From Dyadobacter soli (GTDB lineage: Bacteria > Bacteroidota > Bacteroidia > Cytophagales > Spirosomataceae), in NCBI RefSeq assembly GCF_900101885.1, contig NZ_FNAN01000013.1, positions 186,001 to 250,000 of the forward strand: a DNA stretch of 64,000 nt, given 5' to 3'. The notes under the pieces are model-generated. The model was given only the letters and a program-made list of their open reading frames with translations. It was not told where the DNA came from and made no database searches. The translations under genes were made by a program, and so were the position numbers. Positions 34,543-44,150 of this stretch are shown in pieces. The first letter of the stretch is position 1. Each line of letters opens with the position of its first letter.

Positions 34543-37500
34543 CTAGAAAGTGATGTTCAAACCGGCCGTGAGCATTTTCGAATTCGGGTAGCCGTCGCCG
34601 GTTTCGGGATCGTAACCCCGGTCTTTGGTAAACCGGAGCATGTTGGTGCCGGTCACGTAAAAGCGCGTATTCTCCAATTTAAGGGCACTTGCCACGTTTC
34701 TGGGTAGGGTATAGGAAATAGTCAAAGTCGAAAGGCGGAGGAATGAGGCATTTTGCAGGCCCAGATCGGTATCGCCGTAGCTGTAACGCGGAATGCCGTA
34801 CAATGCGCGGGGCACGTTGGTATTGGTGTTTTCCGGTGTCCAGCGGTTGTTCAGGTCCTCATGCGCGGCACTCACACCCGACGACGACATCAGCCCTTCA
34901 TACAAGCCGCTCAGACGTTTCAAACCGGCCGAATAGTTGAAAAACATATTGATTCCAAAGCCTTTGTAAGTCACATCGGTGCCGAAGCCACCGTAGAATT
35001 TAGGATTTAGTTTACCCACCACATAACGGTCGTCGTCGTTGATTACGCCATTGCCGTCCTTGTCCACAGGCAGGATATCACCCGGGTGCACGGTGCGTCC
35101 GGCGAAGTCCATATCCTTGATGCGGTCCATATCTGCCTGCTGCGCGATCTTGTCGAACTTATAGCTATATACGCTGTTCAGAGACTCACCCAGAAACAGG
35201 TTGCCGGTACGCTGGATCTCCACGCCGGTGTAGCCGCCTTTGTTGTAAATCGCCTTCGTGTCGCCGTACAATGCGGTCACTTTGTTCTGGTCGTGGGACA
35301 CGGTCAGGTTCACATTCCATTGAAAATCCTGCTTGCGAACCAATGCACCATTGATCGCGAACTCGATGCCCTTGTTGTTCAGCGCGCCTACGTTGGAAAC
35401 GGTGTTGGTGAAGCCGGTCGTAGTCGATAATGTCTTCACCATCAGCAAATCATCATTATTGATATTGAAATAATCGGCAGTAATGGTGAGGCGGTTATCA
35501 AACAAACCGAGATCCACGCCCAGGTTGAGCTGCTTCTGGCGCTCCCAGTGCAGGTTCGGATTGCCCAGGCGGCCGTCGGACACGTAGGTAACCGAGTTGT
35601 TGGTGTAATTCGGGCGGTAAAGGCTGGCAAATGCGTAGTTAGGGATGTTCTGATTGCCCGCGATGCCGTAGCCCACACGCCATTTCAGGCGGCTAACCGG
35701 GTGCAGGTTGCTCATGAAACCTTCTTTGGACATATCATAGGCCAATGCAAGGGATGGAAATGCGCCCCATTTGTTGTTGGCCCCGAAGCGCGACGAACCA
35801 TCGTAACGCAGCGTGGCGGTCACGAAGTACTTGTCGTTGTAGCTGTAATCGGCGCGGCCGAGGAAAGAAAGCAGGGTAGTGGTGATAAAATCCGAGGAAA
35901 GGCTGGTTTTGTCCTTCGAATAGGCCCCGCCCAGGAATTTGTACCCGAAATCGTCATTGGGAAAACCGAATGCGTCGACCTGGTTGTAGTTGTACTCGTT
36001 CTTCTGCAACGACGTACCCGCGAGCACCGAGAGGTAATGCGGCCCGAAACTCTTATTGTACGAAATGGTATTGTCCCATTGTAAATTATTGTAAACGTCT
36101 TTCCGCTGCGACGCCTTGCCGTGGTTGCTGTTACGGCGGTCCTGGCCGGTGGTCATCGGCGTGTACCAAAAAGTCTGCTGGTTAGTAATGTCAAAAGAAA
36201 CCGTAGAGCGGATATTCAGGTCTTTGATAGGGGAAATATTGACGTAATTTGCTGACATCAAGCGGTTTGATGAATTGTCTCCTGCAATCGACAGGCTGCG
36301 GAGCGGGTTGTACGCGTCCTGATTCTCGATATCACCATACTTCAAATAATAACCTGCGGTATCCACCGGCAGCAATGGGTTAGCCACCGCTGCCACGGAG
36401 AACACGCTGCCGTCGACATAGTCGTCCTTGCTATTGGTGAATGAGGTGTTGGTACCCACTTTCAGCCAGGGTTTAATGGCCTGTTCCAGGTTGGCGCGGC
36501 CGCCGAGGCGCTTGTAGCCCGAACTTTTCACGATGCCCTTCTGATCGGTGAAGTTGAAGCTGAGGAAATAGCTGCCCTTGTCGGTGCCGCCGGAGAAATT
36601 CAGGGTGTGGTTTTGCTGAAAACCTTTGCGGGTAACGGCATCGAGCCAGTCGTAGGACTTGCCCTGGCGGTAGGCATCGAGCTCGTACTGCGCAAATGCC
36701 AGCGAATTCGGTCCCATCAGCGAGTCGGTGATATATTGCTGGCGGTTGCCTTGCGGGTTTTTCTCGATAAAAGCATTCGCGTACGCGTCCACACGCAGGT
36801 CAAAAAGGTCTTTTCCTTTCATCAGATCCACCTTCTTGCTGAAACTCTGCACACCGAACCAGGCATTGTAACTCACTTTACCGCCGCCGTTCCGTCCTTT
36901 TTTCGTTGTCACCACCACCACGCCATTCGCTCCGCGGGAGCCGTAAATGGCCGTCGAAGCAGCATCTTTCAGCACGTCGATGGACGCGATGTCATCGGGG
37001 TTAAGGGTATTGAATCCGCCGTCGATGATCACGCCGTCGACCACGAAAATCGGGTTGGTACCGAACTGGATGGAGTTGTTTCCCCGTATTTTAATGCTCG
37101 CGTCGGAGCCTGGCTGGGAGTTCGAAACCACGTAAGCGCCCGCCACCTTGCCCTGCAACGCCTGGTTGATATTGTTAGTAGGGGTTTGCGAGATTTTGGC
37201 TGCATTAATGGACGCTACTGAGCCCGTAAGGCTCTCCCGGCGCACCACCGCACCTACCACGACGATTTCTTCGAGGCCTTTCGCCTCCTCCTCTAAGCTT
37301 ACTTCGAGGAATGTCTGGTTGCCGACCGTGATCTCGACATCCTGGTAGCCGAACGAATGTACAATCACCTTCGGGTTCGTGCCGGATACCGTGAGCGTGA
37401 AATCCCCCGCATCGTTGGTGATGGTGGCTTTGGTAAGGTCGGTTTTCAAAGCCACCGATGCCCCAAAAACCGGTGCTTTGGTGGCTTTGTCAGTCACACG

Positions 37501-37581
37501 CCCTTTGACCGTCACACCCTGCGCGAAGGCAGTGGCCGTGAGCAGGCAAAGCAACAGTATCTGTAAAATTGATTTTTTCAT
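34543..37581 (-). CDS. SusC/RagA TonB-dependent outer-membrane transporter
   Basis: A 1012-residue receptor from MKKSILQILLLCLL, with a signal peptide ending AFA, a carboxypeptidase-regulatory-like domain (VTVKGRVTDKATKAPVFGAS), a TonB plug (residues about 115-230, containing DAASTAIYGSRGANGVVVV) and a C-terminal 22-strand barrel. The last residues LTAGLNITF form a typical closing strand. It imports oligosaccharides with its SusD partner encoded just downstream. A longer in-frame opening at 37659 adds 26 unlike residues and is rejected. The leader between it and the GH97 gene folds into nested inverted repeats and may regulate expression. Confidence 0.96.
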   Translation of the reverse strand: MKKSILQILLLCLLTATAFAQGVTVKGRVTDKATKAPVFGASVALKTDLTKATITNDAGDFTLTVSGTNPKVIVHSFGYQDVEITVGNQTFLEVSLEEEAKGLEEIVVVGAVVRRESLTGSVASINAAKISQTPTNNINQALQGKVAGAYVVSNSQPGSDASIKIRGNNSIQFGTNPIFVVDGVIIDGGFNTLNPDDIASIDVLKDAASTAIYGSRGANGVVVVTTKKGRNGGGKVSYNAWFGVQSFSKKVDLMKGKDLFDLRVDAYANAFIEKNPQGNRQQYITDSLMGPNSLAFAQYELDAYRQGKSYDWLDAVTRKGFQQNHTLNFSGGTDKGSYFLSFNFTDQKGIVKSSGYKRLGGRANLEQAIKPWLKVGTNTSFTNSKDDYVDGSVFSVAAVANPLLPVDTAGYYLKYGDIENQDAYNPLRSLSIAGDNSSNRLMSANYVNISPIKDLNIRSTVSFDITNQQTFWYTPMTTGQDRRNSNHGKASQRKDVYNNLQWDNTISYNKSFGPHYLSVLAGTSLQKNEYNYNQVDAFGFPNDDFGYKFLGGAYSKDKTSLSSDFITTTLLSFLGRADYSYNDKYFVTATLRYDGSSRFGANNKWGAFPSLALAYDMSKEGFMSNLHPVSRLKWRVGYGIAGNQNIPNYAFASLYRPNYTNNSVTYVSDGRLGNPNLHWERQKQLNLGVDLGLFDNRLTITADYFNINNDDLLMVKTLSTTTGFTNTVSNVGALNNKGIEFAINGALVRKQDFQWNVNLTVSHDQNKVTALYGDTKAIYNKGGYTGVEIQRTGNLFLGESLNSVYSYKFDKIAQQADMDRIKDMDFAGRTVHPGDILPVDKDGNGVINDDDRYVVGKLNPKFYGGFGTDVTYKGFGINMFFNYSAGLKRLSGLYEGLMSSSGVSAAHEDLNNRWTPENTNTNVPRALYGIPRYSYGDTDLGLQNASFLRLSTLTISYTLPRNVASALKLENTRFYVTGTNMLRFTKDRGYDPETGDGYPNSKMLTAGLNITF

Positions 37582-37701
37582 TGGAATACTAATGCATAAG
37601 GTTTGATAAGAAAGGAAAACTGAGTGGAATGCGAACAGCCGTGCCGGTTTACACCGCACGGCCGAGGGTGAGATCAGGTAGTGAATTTCGGTTACTAAGG
37701 C

Positions 37702-37786
37702 GGGGGCTCTTCATGAGTAGATTTTGTTTTATTCCGTTAATTATTGTGATTAAACCTTGTGCAAGGTCGGAATAAAAAGAGCCCCC
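37702..37786 (-). promoter_or_regulatory. Nested inverted repeats in the susC upstream region
   Basis: Three inverted repeats are stacked in 85 bp: GGGGGCTCTT (37702-37711) with AAGAGCCCCC (37777-37786), TTTTATTCCG (37727-37736) with CGGAATAAAA (37768-37777), and ACCTTG (37754-37759) with CAAGGT (37762-37767). If transcribed from the GH97 gene the RNA could fold into one long stem, a candidate attenuator, processing site or leader RNA. Confidence 0.6.
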
Positions 37787-37850
37787 TTAAATGGTCAATT
37801 TTATGAACAAGATGGATTATATTATGGCATTCCGGTGTTGGGCCGACGCC

Positions 37851-39818
37851 TTATGGGCGTACCATCGCCACGGCCCCGCCGCCCTTCGCCAAGCGTAGTT
37901 TCAGCCTCGTTTTGCGCGTGACCTGCATGGTTTTGACGGTGTAATGCGAAGCGTCCGTCCCGGCATCGGCGGCATCGGTGTAGAGCGTCATATGGTATGT
38001 TTTGGCATCGGGCAGAAAAGAAAAGTCCAGCTCCACGGTGCGGGCGTCCCAGTTGGTCATCGCGCCGATGTACCAGCTACCGGCCTTCTTTTTCGCCATC
38101 ACCGCATATTGGCCCACTTTGCCGTCGAGGGCTTTGGTATCCTCAAATGCGGTAGGCACGGCGGAGAGAAATTGCATGACATCGGGGTATTTGGCATACT
38201 CCATTGGCGAATCGCACAGCATGGCGAGCGGCTGGTTGAAGATCACGAACATCGCCAGCTCGTGGCAGCGAGTACCTTGCGTGGAAGGCAGGCCGGGATC
38301 GACGGGCTTGAAAGTTTCCTTCGTCGCATTGCGCATGGAGCCGGGCGTGTAGTCGAGCGGGCCCGCGGGCATGCGTACGAACGAGGTGAGCAAATGCTGG
38401 TCGGGGTTGGCGGTGAGGTCCCATTTGGAGCATTCGGCACCGCGGACGGCTTCATAGTTCACGATGTTGGGGTATTTTCGTTCGAGACCGGTGGGTTTGG
38501 AGCAGCCATGAAAATCGATCATCAAATGGCGGTCGGCGGCGGCTTGGGCGATTTTTTCAAACCATTGAATAGCCAGCTGGTCGTCTCGGTCGAAGAAATC
38601 GACCTTAATACCCACGGCGCCGGTGGAGCGGATGAAATCGAGGTTGCCTTCGAGGTCGTTGAGCAATGTCGTGGCCACGCACCACAGAAACAGGTCTACA
38701 TTCCTGCCCTTCGCATAACGCGCCAGTTCGAATACGTCGGTTTCCGGTTTCACCTTTTTGAGATCGTACACATTCGACCAGCCCGCGTCGATCATCAAAT
38801 ATTCCAGTTTGTTTTGTGCTGCGAAATCGATGTACTTTTTATACAATGCCGTGTTCCGGTTTTGCATACCCGACGGCGTTTCCGAGCCGGGCAGCATAGC
38901 ATCGTGCCACCATTCCCACGCCGCTTTGCCGGGCTTGATCCATGACAAGTCCTGAATAGCGGGAGGTGTAGCCAATTTGTAAATCAATTGATTAACCAAT
39001 AAATCCTTCTCCTGCGCAGTCGCGATCACCACGCGCCATGGGTACGCGCGCTTACCCGGTGTTTCGGCCAGGTAATCCTTTCTTTCCTTCACCACGGATA
39101 CGAAATTACCCCAGCTGCCGAGCTCCGTTTTCGCGGGATAAGGCGCCCAGTTGCCACGGATCGTTCCGCCGCTTTTTTGCAGGTACATACCGGGATAATC
39201 CAGCAAATCCGACTCCGCTACAACAATTTTCACACCATCCGGCTGCCCGAACAATGCCGGCGAAATCGCCTTTTTGCCCTCGGCAATGGCCGATACGTTT
39301 TTGTACTTCACATAAGGCACCTCCCACGAAGTATACACATCCGATTCGGGGAACACTGCCTCAGGATCGCCCGCGAGCCGGAAGATGGCCTGCTCGGAAA
39401 CAACTTTCACGGGTTCATTGAAATCGGTGGAAAAACGGTAGGCAATGCCTTCATCATAAGCCCTGAAAATAATGCTGTAATGCTGTTCGAAATCGATTTC
39501 CAGCTCATTGTAATTATTTTTCAGTCTGGAAAACTGGCCGAAGGGCGGTGTAATTTCGCTGCGGACATTGTGCTTGTGCGTCTGCTTCACCACCGCATTC
39601 CGGCCTGCCCGGATATTGCCGAAGTGCATCGAAATGGCCGACGGCAGTAGCACCGGTTTGCCATTCAATGCGACGGCGTAAGTGACGCTGTCCTGGACGG
39701 TAATGTCGATTTTGAGCTTTTTAAGTGGCGATTGCACGGCGAATTTTTGCAAAGCGGTCTGGGACCAGGCCTGCGCTGCAAGGAGCAGCAGTACCGGGAG
39801 CATAAGTCTGGTTCGCAT
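37851..39818 (-). CDS. Glycoside hydrolase family 97, probable retaining alpha-galactosidase
   Basis: A 655-residue exported enzyme (signal MRTRLMLPVLLLLAAQAWS). The GH97 barrel is clear: KAAWEWWHDAMLPG, YLMIDAGWSNVYD, GIKVDFFDRDDQ and KPTGLERKYPNIVNYEAVRGAE. Inverting SusB-type enzymes carry a base glutamate in the HEAVRPTG position; here that spot reads HGCSKPTG, without glutamate. Instead Asp407 in IKVDFF can serve as nucleophile with Glu456 as acid/base, the pattern of retaining GH97 alpha-galactosidases (family knowledge). It is encoded 17 bp after galM and precedes SusC/SusD. Length matches the family. A longer in-frame opening runs into galM and is rejected. Confidence 0.92.
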   Translation of the reverse strand: MRTRLMLPVLLLLAAQAWSQTALQKFAVQSPLKKLKIDITVQDSVTYAVALNGKPVLLPSAISMHFGNIRAGRNAVVKQTHKHNVRSEITPPFGQFSRLKNNYNELEIDFEQHYSIIFRAYDEGIAYRFSTDFNEPVKVVSEQAIFRLAGDPEAVFPESDVYTSWEVPYVKYKNVSAIAEGKKAISPALFGQPDGVKIVVAESDLLDYPGMYLQKSGGTIRGNWAPYPAKTELGSWGNFVSVVKERKDYLAETPGKRAYPWRVVIATAQEKDLLVNQLIYKLATPPAIQDLSWIKPGKAAWEWWHDAMLPGSETPSGMQNRNTALYKKYIDFAAQNKLEYLMIDAGWSNVYDLKKVKPETDVFELARYAKGRNVDLFLWCVATTLLNDLEGNLDFIRSTGAVGIKVDFFDRDDQLAIQWFEKIAQAAADRHLMIDFHGCSKPTGLERKYPNIVNYEAVRGAECSKWDLTANPDQHLLTSFVRMPAGPLDYTPGSMRNATKETFKPVDPGLPSTQGTRCHELAMFVIFNQPLAMLCDSPMEYAKYPDVMQFLSAVPTAFEDTKALDGKVGQYAVMAKKKAGSWYIGAMTNWDARTVELDFSFLPDAKTYHMTLYTDAADAGTDASHYTVKTMQVTRKTRLKLRLAKGGGAVAMVRP

Positions 39819-39835
39819 GGGTTGGGGTTCAGGTT

Positions 39836-40834
39836 TTAGGTAAAATGAAATAGAATCGTATGGTCGTAAACCTCGCCGGGCCGCAATACGGCGCTCGGGA
39901 AAGCGGGCTGGTTTGGGGCGTCGGGGAAGTGCTGGCATTCGAGGCAGAGGCCTTCGAAAGGGCGGTGCGTTCCGCCGGAAATGTAGTCGCCGGTGTAGAG
40001 GAGCAGGCCAGGGTAGGAGGTGTGTACGGTGAGGGCCCGGCCGGTTTCGGGGTCGGTCAGCTGGCAAGCTTTGCTTAATTTATCGGCTTGTTTTTCAAGA
40101 ATATAGCAAGTGTTCAGGCCTTCCCGATTGCCGTTTTCTTTCTGTATTTTTTGACCTACATTATTTCCATTAAAACTCAAAATGCCAGCCGGAATGACGG
40201 CGCCCGTAGGAATGTGATCGGCGCCGGTTTCCAGGATGTTTTGGGCCAAAATGTGCAGCTCGTGGCCGTCGATAAGCCCTGTTTTTCCTGAAAGATTGAA
40301 ATAGGCGTGGTTTGTGAAACTGGCAACGGTTGGCTGATCGGTAGTTGCCTGGTAGTGGATCATCAATGCATTATCCTCCGTCCATTCGTAGCGTACCGCA
40401 AGTTGCAGCGTGCCGGGGAAGCCGCCTTCGCCACCCGGGCTCGTATAGCGCAGGGTAATGCATCTTTCTCCTGTCTCATGCAGGAAAGTTTGCCGGTGAA
40501 AGCCGTTAGATCCTCCATGATTGCTATTGGAACCGTCGTTGGCTTCCAGCCTGTAATGCCTGCCGTCGAGCTCGAAGGCGGCGTCAGAAATGCGGTTGGC
40601 GAAACGCCCGATGGTCGCGCCCATGTAGTTGGGGTCGGCCTCGTAGCCTTGGAGGCTATCGTATCCCAGCACGACATTGGCGAGTTTGCCGTGGCGGTCG
40701 GGCACACAAGCGGATACGAGCGTGGCCCCGTAATTGGTGATTTCGACAAAAGCGCCGCTGGCATTGGTGAGCCGGAACAGGTAAACCGGTCCGTTCGCGG
40801 TCTCGCCCCAGGGCTTACAGGTAATCAGGTTCAT
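39836..40834 (-). CDS. galM: Aldose 1-epimerase (galactose mutarotase)
   Basis: A 332-residue mutarotase from MNLITCKPWGE; an ATG at 40867 would add 11 residues. It interconverts alpha and beta galactose before GalK. Family landmarks: ITNYGATLVSACVPDRHG, GATIGRFANRISDAAF, SNHGG (first catalytic histidine region), TNHAYFNLSG (second histidine) and the C-terminal CLECQHFPDAPNQP (catalytic glutamate region). No signal peptide, so cytoplasmic. It heads the minus-strand galM-GH97-SusC-SusD set, divergent from the CBM/GH27-like gene. Confidence 0.95.
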   Translation of the reverse strand: MNLITCKPWGETANGPVYLFRLTNASGAFVEITNYGATLVSACVPDRHGKLANVVLGYDSLQGYEADPNYMGATIGRFANRISDAAFELDGRHYRLEANDGSNSNHGGSNGFHRQTFLHETGERCITLRYTSPGGEGGFPGTLQLAVRYEWTEDNALMIHYQATTDQPTVASFTNHAYFNLSGKTGLIDGHELHILAQNILETGADHIPTGAVIPAGILSFNGNNVGQKIQKENGNREGLNTCYILEKQADKLSKACQLTDPETGRALTVHTSYPGLLLYTGDYISGGTHRPFEGLCLECQHFPDAPNQPAFPSAVLRPGEVYDHTILFHFT

Positions 40835-40877
40835 GGATCGGGCAGAATGGAGAATGGAACAAGCCATTTTCGAAGGC

Positions 40878-40885
40878 CAAAACTA
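40878..40885 (-). promoter_or_regulatory. -7 element of the galM promoter
   Basis: TAGTTTTG on the minus strand fits TAnnTTTG and would give a leader of about 38 nt to the ATG at 40834. The -33 element is weak, so the call is tentative. Confidence 0.35.
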
Positions 40886-41048
40886 CCGGAAACGGCCGCC
40901 GTGGTAAATGGACAATAGATGCAAATTAATGGACTAAATCGCGGGAATGCTTGTTGAATAATCCATCTTTTTAAAGCTATTATCCATTTTCGACGCCATG
41001 GCGGCCGCATAATTTTACTCCCCGATCACTCAACTTAAATCCATCATT

Positions 41049-44000
41049 ATGAATAACAAGCTTTACAACAAGCACAGGTACCGCCGTGTGGCGTGGCTGA
41101 TAGGCGGGATGCTGGCTTTTGCGGCGCATACTTTTGCACAATCTTTCGAAGCGGAGTCGGGTACGCGTACCGGCGGTGCCGATTTGCAGGGATGCGCCTC
41201 CTGCTCAGGCGGGCAAATGGTCGGCGGACTGGGCGTCGGCGCGGTCGAAATACCGGTTTCGGTTGCTTCGGCGGGCGTTTACAACATTAACGTGACCTAT
41301 TGTACGGGCGATCAGCGGACGATCAACGTCACCCCGAACGGCGGTTCCCTTGTGGCCGTAACCTGCCCGGCGTCGGGCGGCTGGGCTACCCCGGCGGCAA
41401 TTAAAGTGATGATCCCGTTGAATGCCGGGAGTAATGTGATACGCCTCGATAACCCGTCGAGCTACGGCCCGAATATCGACAGGATCACCCTTACGCCGAT
41501 CAATACGCCCAATGTAAAATCCATTGCATTTGGTAATAACAGCCACGTGGACTACGACCTCGCGAACGGCATTTACGATGTTTATTTCAATAACCAGAAA
41601 ATCATCGGCGGTGCATTCTCCACGGCCTCGTCCGACCAGGTTTACCAAAGCACCGATGGCTACACCAGCCGCATTTACAGCTCTGAGCCGGTGAGCGACG
41701 CATTCGGCAGCGGTACCAGGCATATCATAACCATGACCGGCGCGGGCCAGCTCGAAATGCAGCAGGTTTTTTATACGTACCCCGCGCGGAATGCGGTTTT
41801 TACAGAGACCATACTGAATGGCAACGGCTCTAATTGCTACCGGATGTCGCCGTTGACCTCCAATTTGATCGACATTCAGTCCAATGCAGACAAGCGGCAG
41901 CTTCTGGTGCCTTTCGATAATGATGCCTGGGTGCGCTACGAGGCCAAAGAGAGCCGTTACTCGACTTTTACGGGCTCGGAAGTGGGCGCGGTGTACGATA
42001 ATACCAACCGCAAAGGCCTCACCGTCGGATCGGTGGAACATACCGTTTGGAAAACGGGCGTGAACCAGGTAGGCGAGGGGCGCTCGGGCAGTACTTTCCT
42101 TTCGGTCATCGCCGGCTGGACGCAGGAAAACCTCACACGCGACAAGCGCGGGCACGGCTGGGTGAACGTCGGCGGTACCAGCTGCCGCTCGCCACGTATT
42201 CTGATCAGCTATGACGACGACTGGCGCGACGGCCTTGACGCCTACGGCAAATTGAATGCATTGGCCGAGCCGAGCTACATCGACACCTGGGCGGGCGGCA
42301 CGCCGATGGGCTGGAATAGCTGGGGGGCCATTCAAACCAACATTAACCTCACCAACAGCAAAGCCGTGATCGATTACTTTTCGACCGGCTTGCCCAATTT
42401 CCGCAATGCCGACAATACCCTGTACATCGACCTCGATTCGTATTGGGACAATATGACGCCCGGCTCGTGGACGGGCGATTTCAGCCAGCTTACCGAGTTT
42501 GCCAATTATTGCAAGTCCAAAGGTTTCAAAGCGGGTATTTACTGGGCGCCGTTTGTGGATTGGGGCAAATGGAGCCGAACCATGGAGGGGACAACCTACA
42601 ACTACGCCGATGCCTGGACAAAAGTGAACGGCGGGCCTATCGAGCTCGACGGTGCCTATGCCCTCGATCCCACGCACCCAGGCACGAAAGAACGCATTGC
42701 TTACCTCATCGGTCGATTCAAAGAATGCGGTTTTGAGATGATCAAGATCGATTTCCTCGCTCACGCGTCATTGGAAGCTGATAGTTTTTACCAACCGGGC
42801 ATCCACACCGGAATGGAAGCTTACAAGGTCGGCATGGAGTATCTTATCGATCAGATCGACGGTAGTATGCTTGTTTACGCCGCCATTTCGCCCAACCTTG
42901 CGACCGGGCGCTACGCACACATGCGCAGGATCGCGTGCGATGCGTACGGGGACACGTGGGAGTCGGCCTATACATTGAATAGTACTAACTACGGCTGGTG
43001 GCAGGGACACATTTACCAGTATATCGATGGCGATAATGTCGTTTTCGGCAACTATACAGAGGGCAAGAACAAGCTGCGCCTCGCGTCGTCGATCGTTACC
43101 GGCACGCTGATGACCGGTGATGATTATTCGTCGGACGGTGCCTGGAAAGCCCGTGCGCAATCCTTATTGCAAAATACCGCATTGATGAACCTTGCGAAGG
43201 ACGGCAAGGCGTTCCGGCCGGTGGAGGGAAATACCGGTTGGGACCCGAATAATTTGTTTGTCAAAACCATCGGCTCGCATACTTACCTGGCCGTTGGTAA
43301 TTATGGCGATTCCCCGCGCACATTCAATATCGACCTCGCACGGGCGGGGCTAAGCGCTACGGCGAGTTACCTCGTGAAGGAGCTGTTCAGCGGCGCGGAT
43401 GTGAATGCGAAAACGCAGGCTGTGCAGGTTCAAGGCACATTCACGGTGACAATACCCGGAGCGGATGTAGCCATTTACGAGCTTACCGACACCGCATTGC
43501 CTGTGAATTTGGTGTATTTCAATGGGGAAAAGACCTCGGGCGTCGCTACGCCCGGCAGCGCGCTGTTGACCTGGCAAACCGCCTCGGAAACCAATCATAA
43601 GGAATTTGTGATCGAACGAAGTACAAACGGCAGGGTTTTCAAAGCTATCGGCTCGGTGGAGGGCAATGGCGATTCGAAGGAGCTCAGGAATTACCAGTTC
43701 CCGGATTTCGCACCGACGGCCGACTCGATCAACTATTACCGGCTGCGGCAGGTGGATATGGATGGTACGACGACATTCTCGCGGATCGTAGCTTTGAATT
43801 TTACCCGCGATGCATCCGACTTATCCGTATTCCCTAATCCGGCACGGGATGAAGTGCAACTTGGAGTTAAGGGACTCTCGGGTATACTGGAAGTTTCGGT
43901 TGCAAACAATCAGGGGCTGGTGTTGCTGACGCGGAGCTTTGAAGCAGGTAGTGAAAATCTTGTGCTGAAAGGCCTTGACGAGTTACCCGCCGGGACATAC

Positions 44001-44060
44001 ATCGTGACGGTCACAGATGCGCGCGGGGTTAAGCGCAATGCGAAACTTGTTCATTATTAG
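41049..44060 (+). CDS. CBM plus GH27/36-like alpha-galactosidase with T9SS tail
   Basis: A 1003-residue multidomain secreted protein. Order: signal peptide (to about 31, HTFAQS), a CBM6/35-like beta-sandwich (about 33-155, EAESGTRTGGADLQG and SYGPNIDRITL), a beta domain, then a clan GH-D barrel (about 410-720) with TPMGWNSWGAI, LYIDLDSYWDN, and Asp568 in MIKIDFLAHA as candidate nucleophile. A C-terminal type IX secretion sorting domain (LSVFPNPARDEVQL to VKRNAKLVHY) ends the protein. It should act at the cell surface, releasing galactose or a related sugar. It is divergent from galM and followed by a strong terminator. The exact linkage is uncertain. Confidence 0.9.
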   Translation: MNNKLYNKHRYRRVAWLIGGMLAFAAHTFAQSFEAESGTRTGGADLQGCASCSGGQMVGGLGVGAVEIPVSVASAGVYNINVTYCTGDQRTINVTPNGGSLVAVTCPASGGWATPAAIKVMIPLNAGSNVIRLDNPSSYGPNIDRITLTPINTPNVKSIAFGNNSHVDYDLANGIYDVYFNNQKIIGGAFSTASSDQVYQSTDGYTSRIYSSEPVSDAFGSGTRHIITMTGAGQLEMQQVFYTYPARNAVFTETILNGNGSNCYRMSPLTSNLIDIQSNADKRQLLVPFDNDAWVRYEAKESRYSTFTGSEVGAVYDNTNRKGLTVGSVEHTVWKTGVNQVGEGRSGSTFLSVIAGWTQENLTRDKRGHGWVNVGGTSCRSPRILISYDDDWRDGLDAYGKLNALAEPSYIDTWAGGTPMGWNSWGAIQTNINLTNSKAVIDYFSTGLPNFRNADNTLYIDLDSYWDNMTPGSWTGDFSQLTEFANYCKSKGFKAGIYWAPFVDWGKWSRTMEGTTYNYADAWTKVNGGPIELDGAYALDPTHPGTKERIAYLIGRFKECGFEMIKIDFLAHASLEADSFYQPGIHTGMEAYKVGMEYLIDQIDGSMLVYAAISPNLATGRYAHMRRIACDAYGDTWESAYTLNSTNYGWWQGHIYQYIDGDNVVFGNYTEGKNKLRLASSIVTGTLMTGDDYSSDGAWKARAQSLLQNTALMNLAKDGKAFRPVEGNTGWDPNNLFVKTIGSHTYLAVGNYGDSPRTFNIDLARAGLSATASYLVKELFSGADVNAKTQAVQVQGTFTVTIPGADVAIYELTDTALPVNLVYFNGEKTSGVATPGSALLTWQTASETNHKEFVIERSTNGRVFKAIGSVEGNGDSKELRNYQFPDFAPTADSINYYRLRQVDMDGTTTFSRIVALNFTRDASDLSVFPNPARDEVQLGVKGLSGILEVSVANNQGLVLLTRSFEAGSENLVLKGLDELPAGTYIVTVTDARGVKRNAKLVHY

Positions 44061-44102
44061 GATGATGGGTCGATATTGAAGTCGCCCAATACCGAATTGC
44101 TT

Positions 44103-44150
44103 AGTCCGGGTGCCATGTTCGCAATGGCGCCCGGACTATTCTTTTTATTT
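44103..44150 (+). terminator. Strong intrinsic terminator after the CBM/GH27-like gene
   Basis: Stem AGTCCGGGTGCCAT (44103-44116) pairs with ATGGCGCCCGGACT (44124-44137), one G-U pair, followed by ATTCTTTTTATTT. It also overlaps the end of the convergent small gene, so it may act in both directions. Confidence 0.9.

Noticed and set aside
37582..37659. N-terminal extension of SusC
   Set aside because: It precedes a clear signal peptide at 37581.
39819..40067. N-terminal extension of the GH97 protein
   Set aside because: Arginine/proline-rich and overlaps galM; the signal peptide starts at 39818.
41205..42764. 519-residue minus-strand frame opposite the CBM/GH27-like gene
   Set aside because: Antisense shadow of a well-supported multidomain enzyme.
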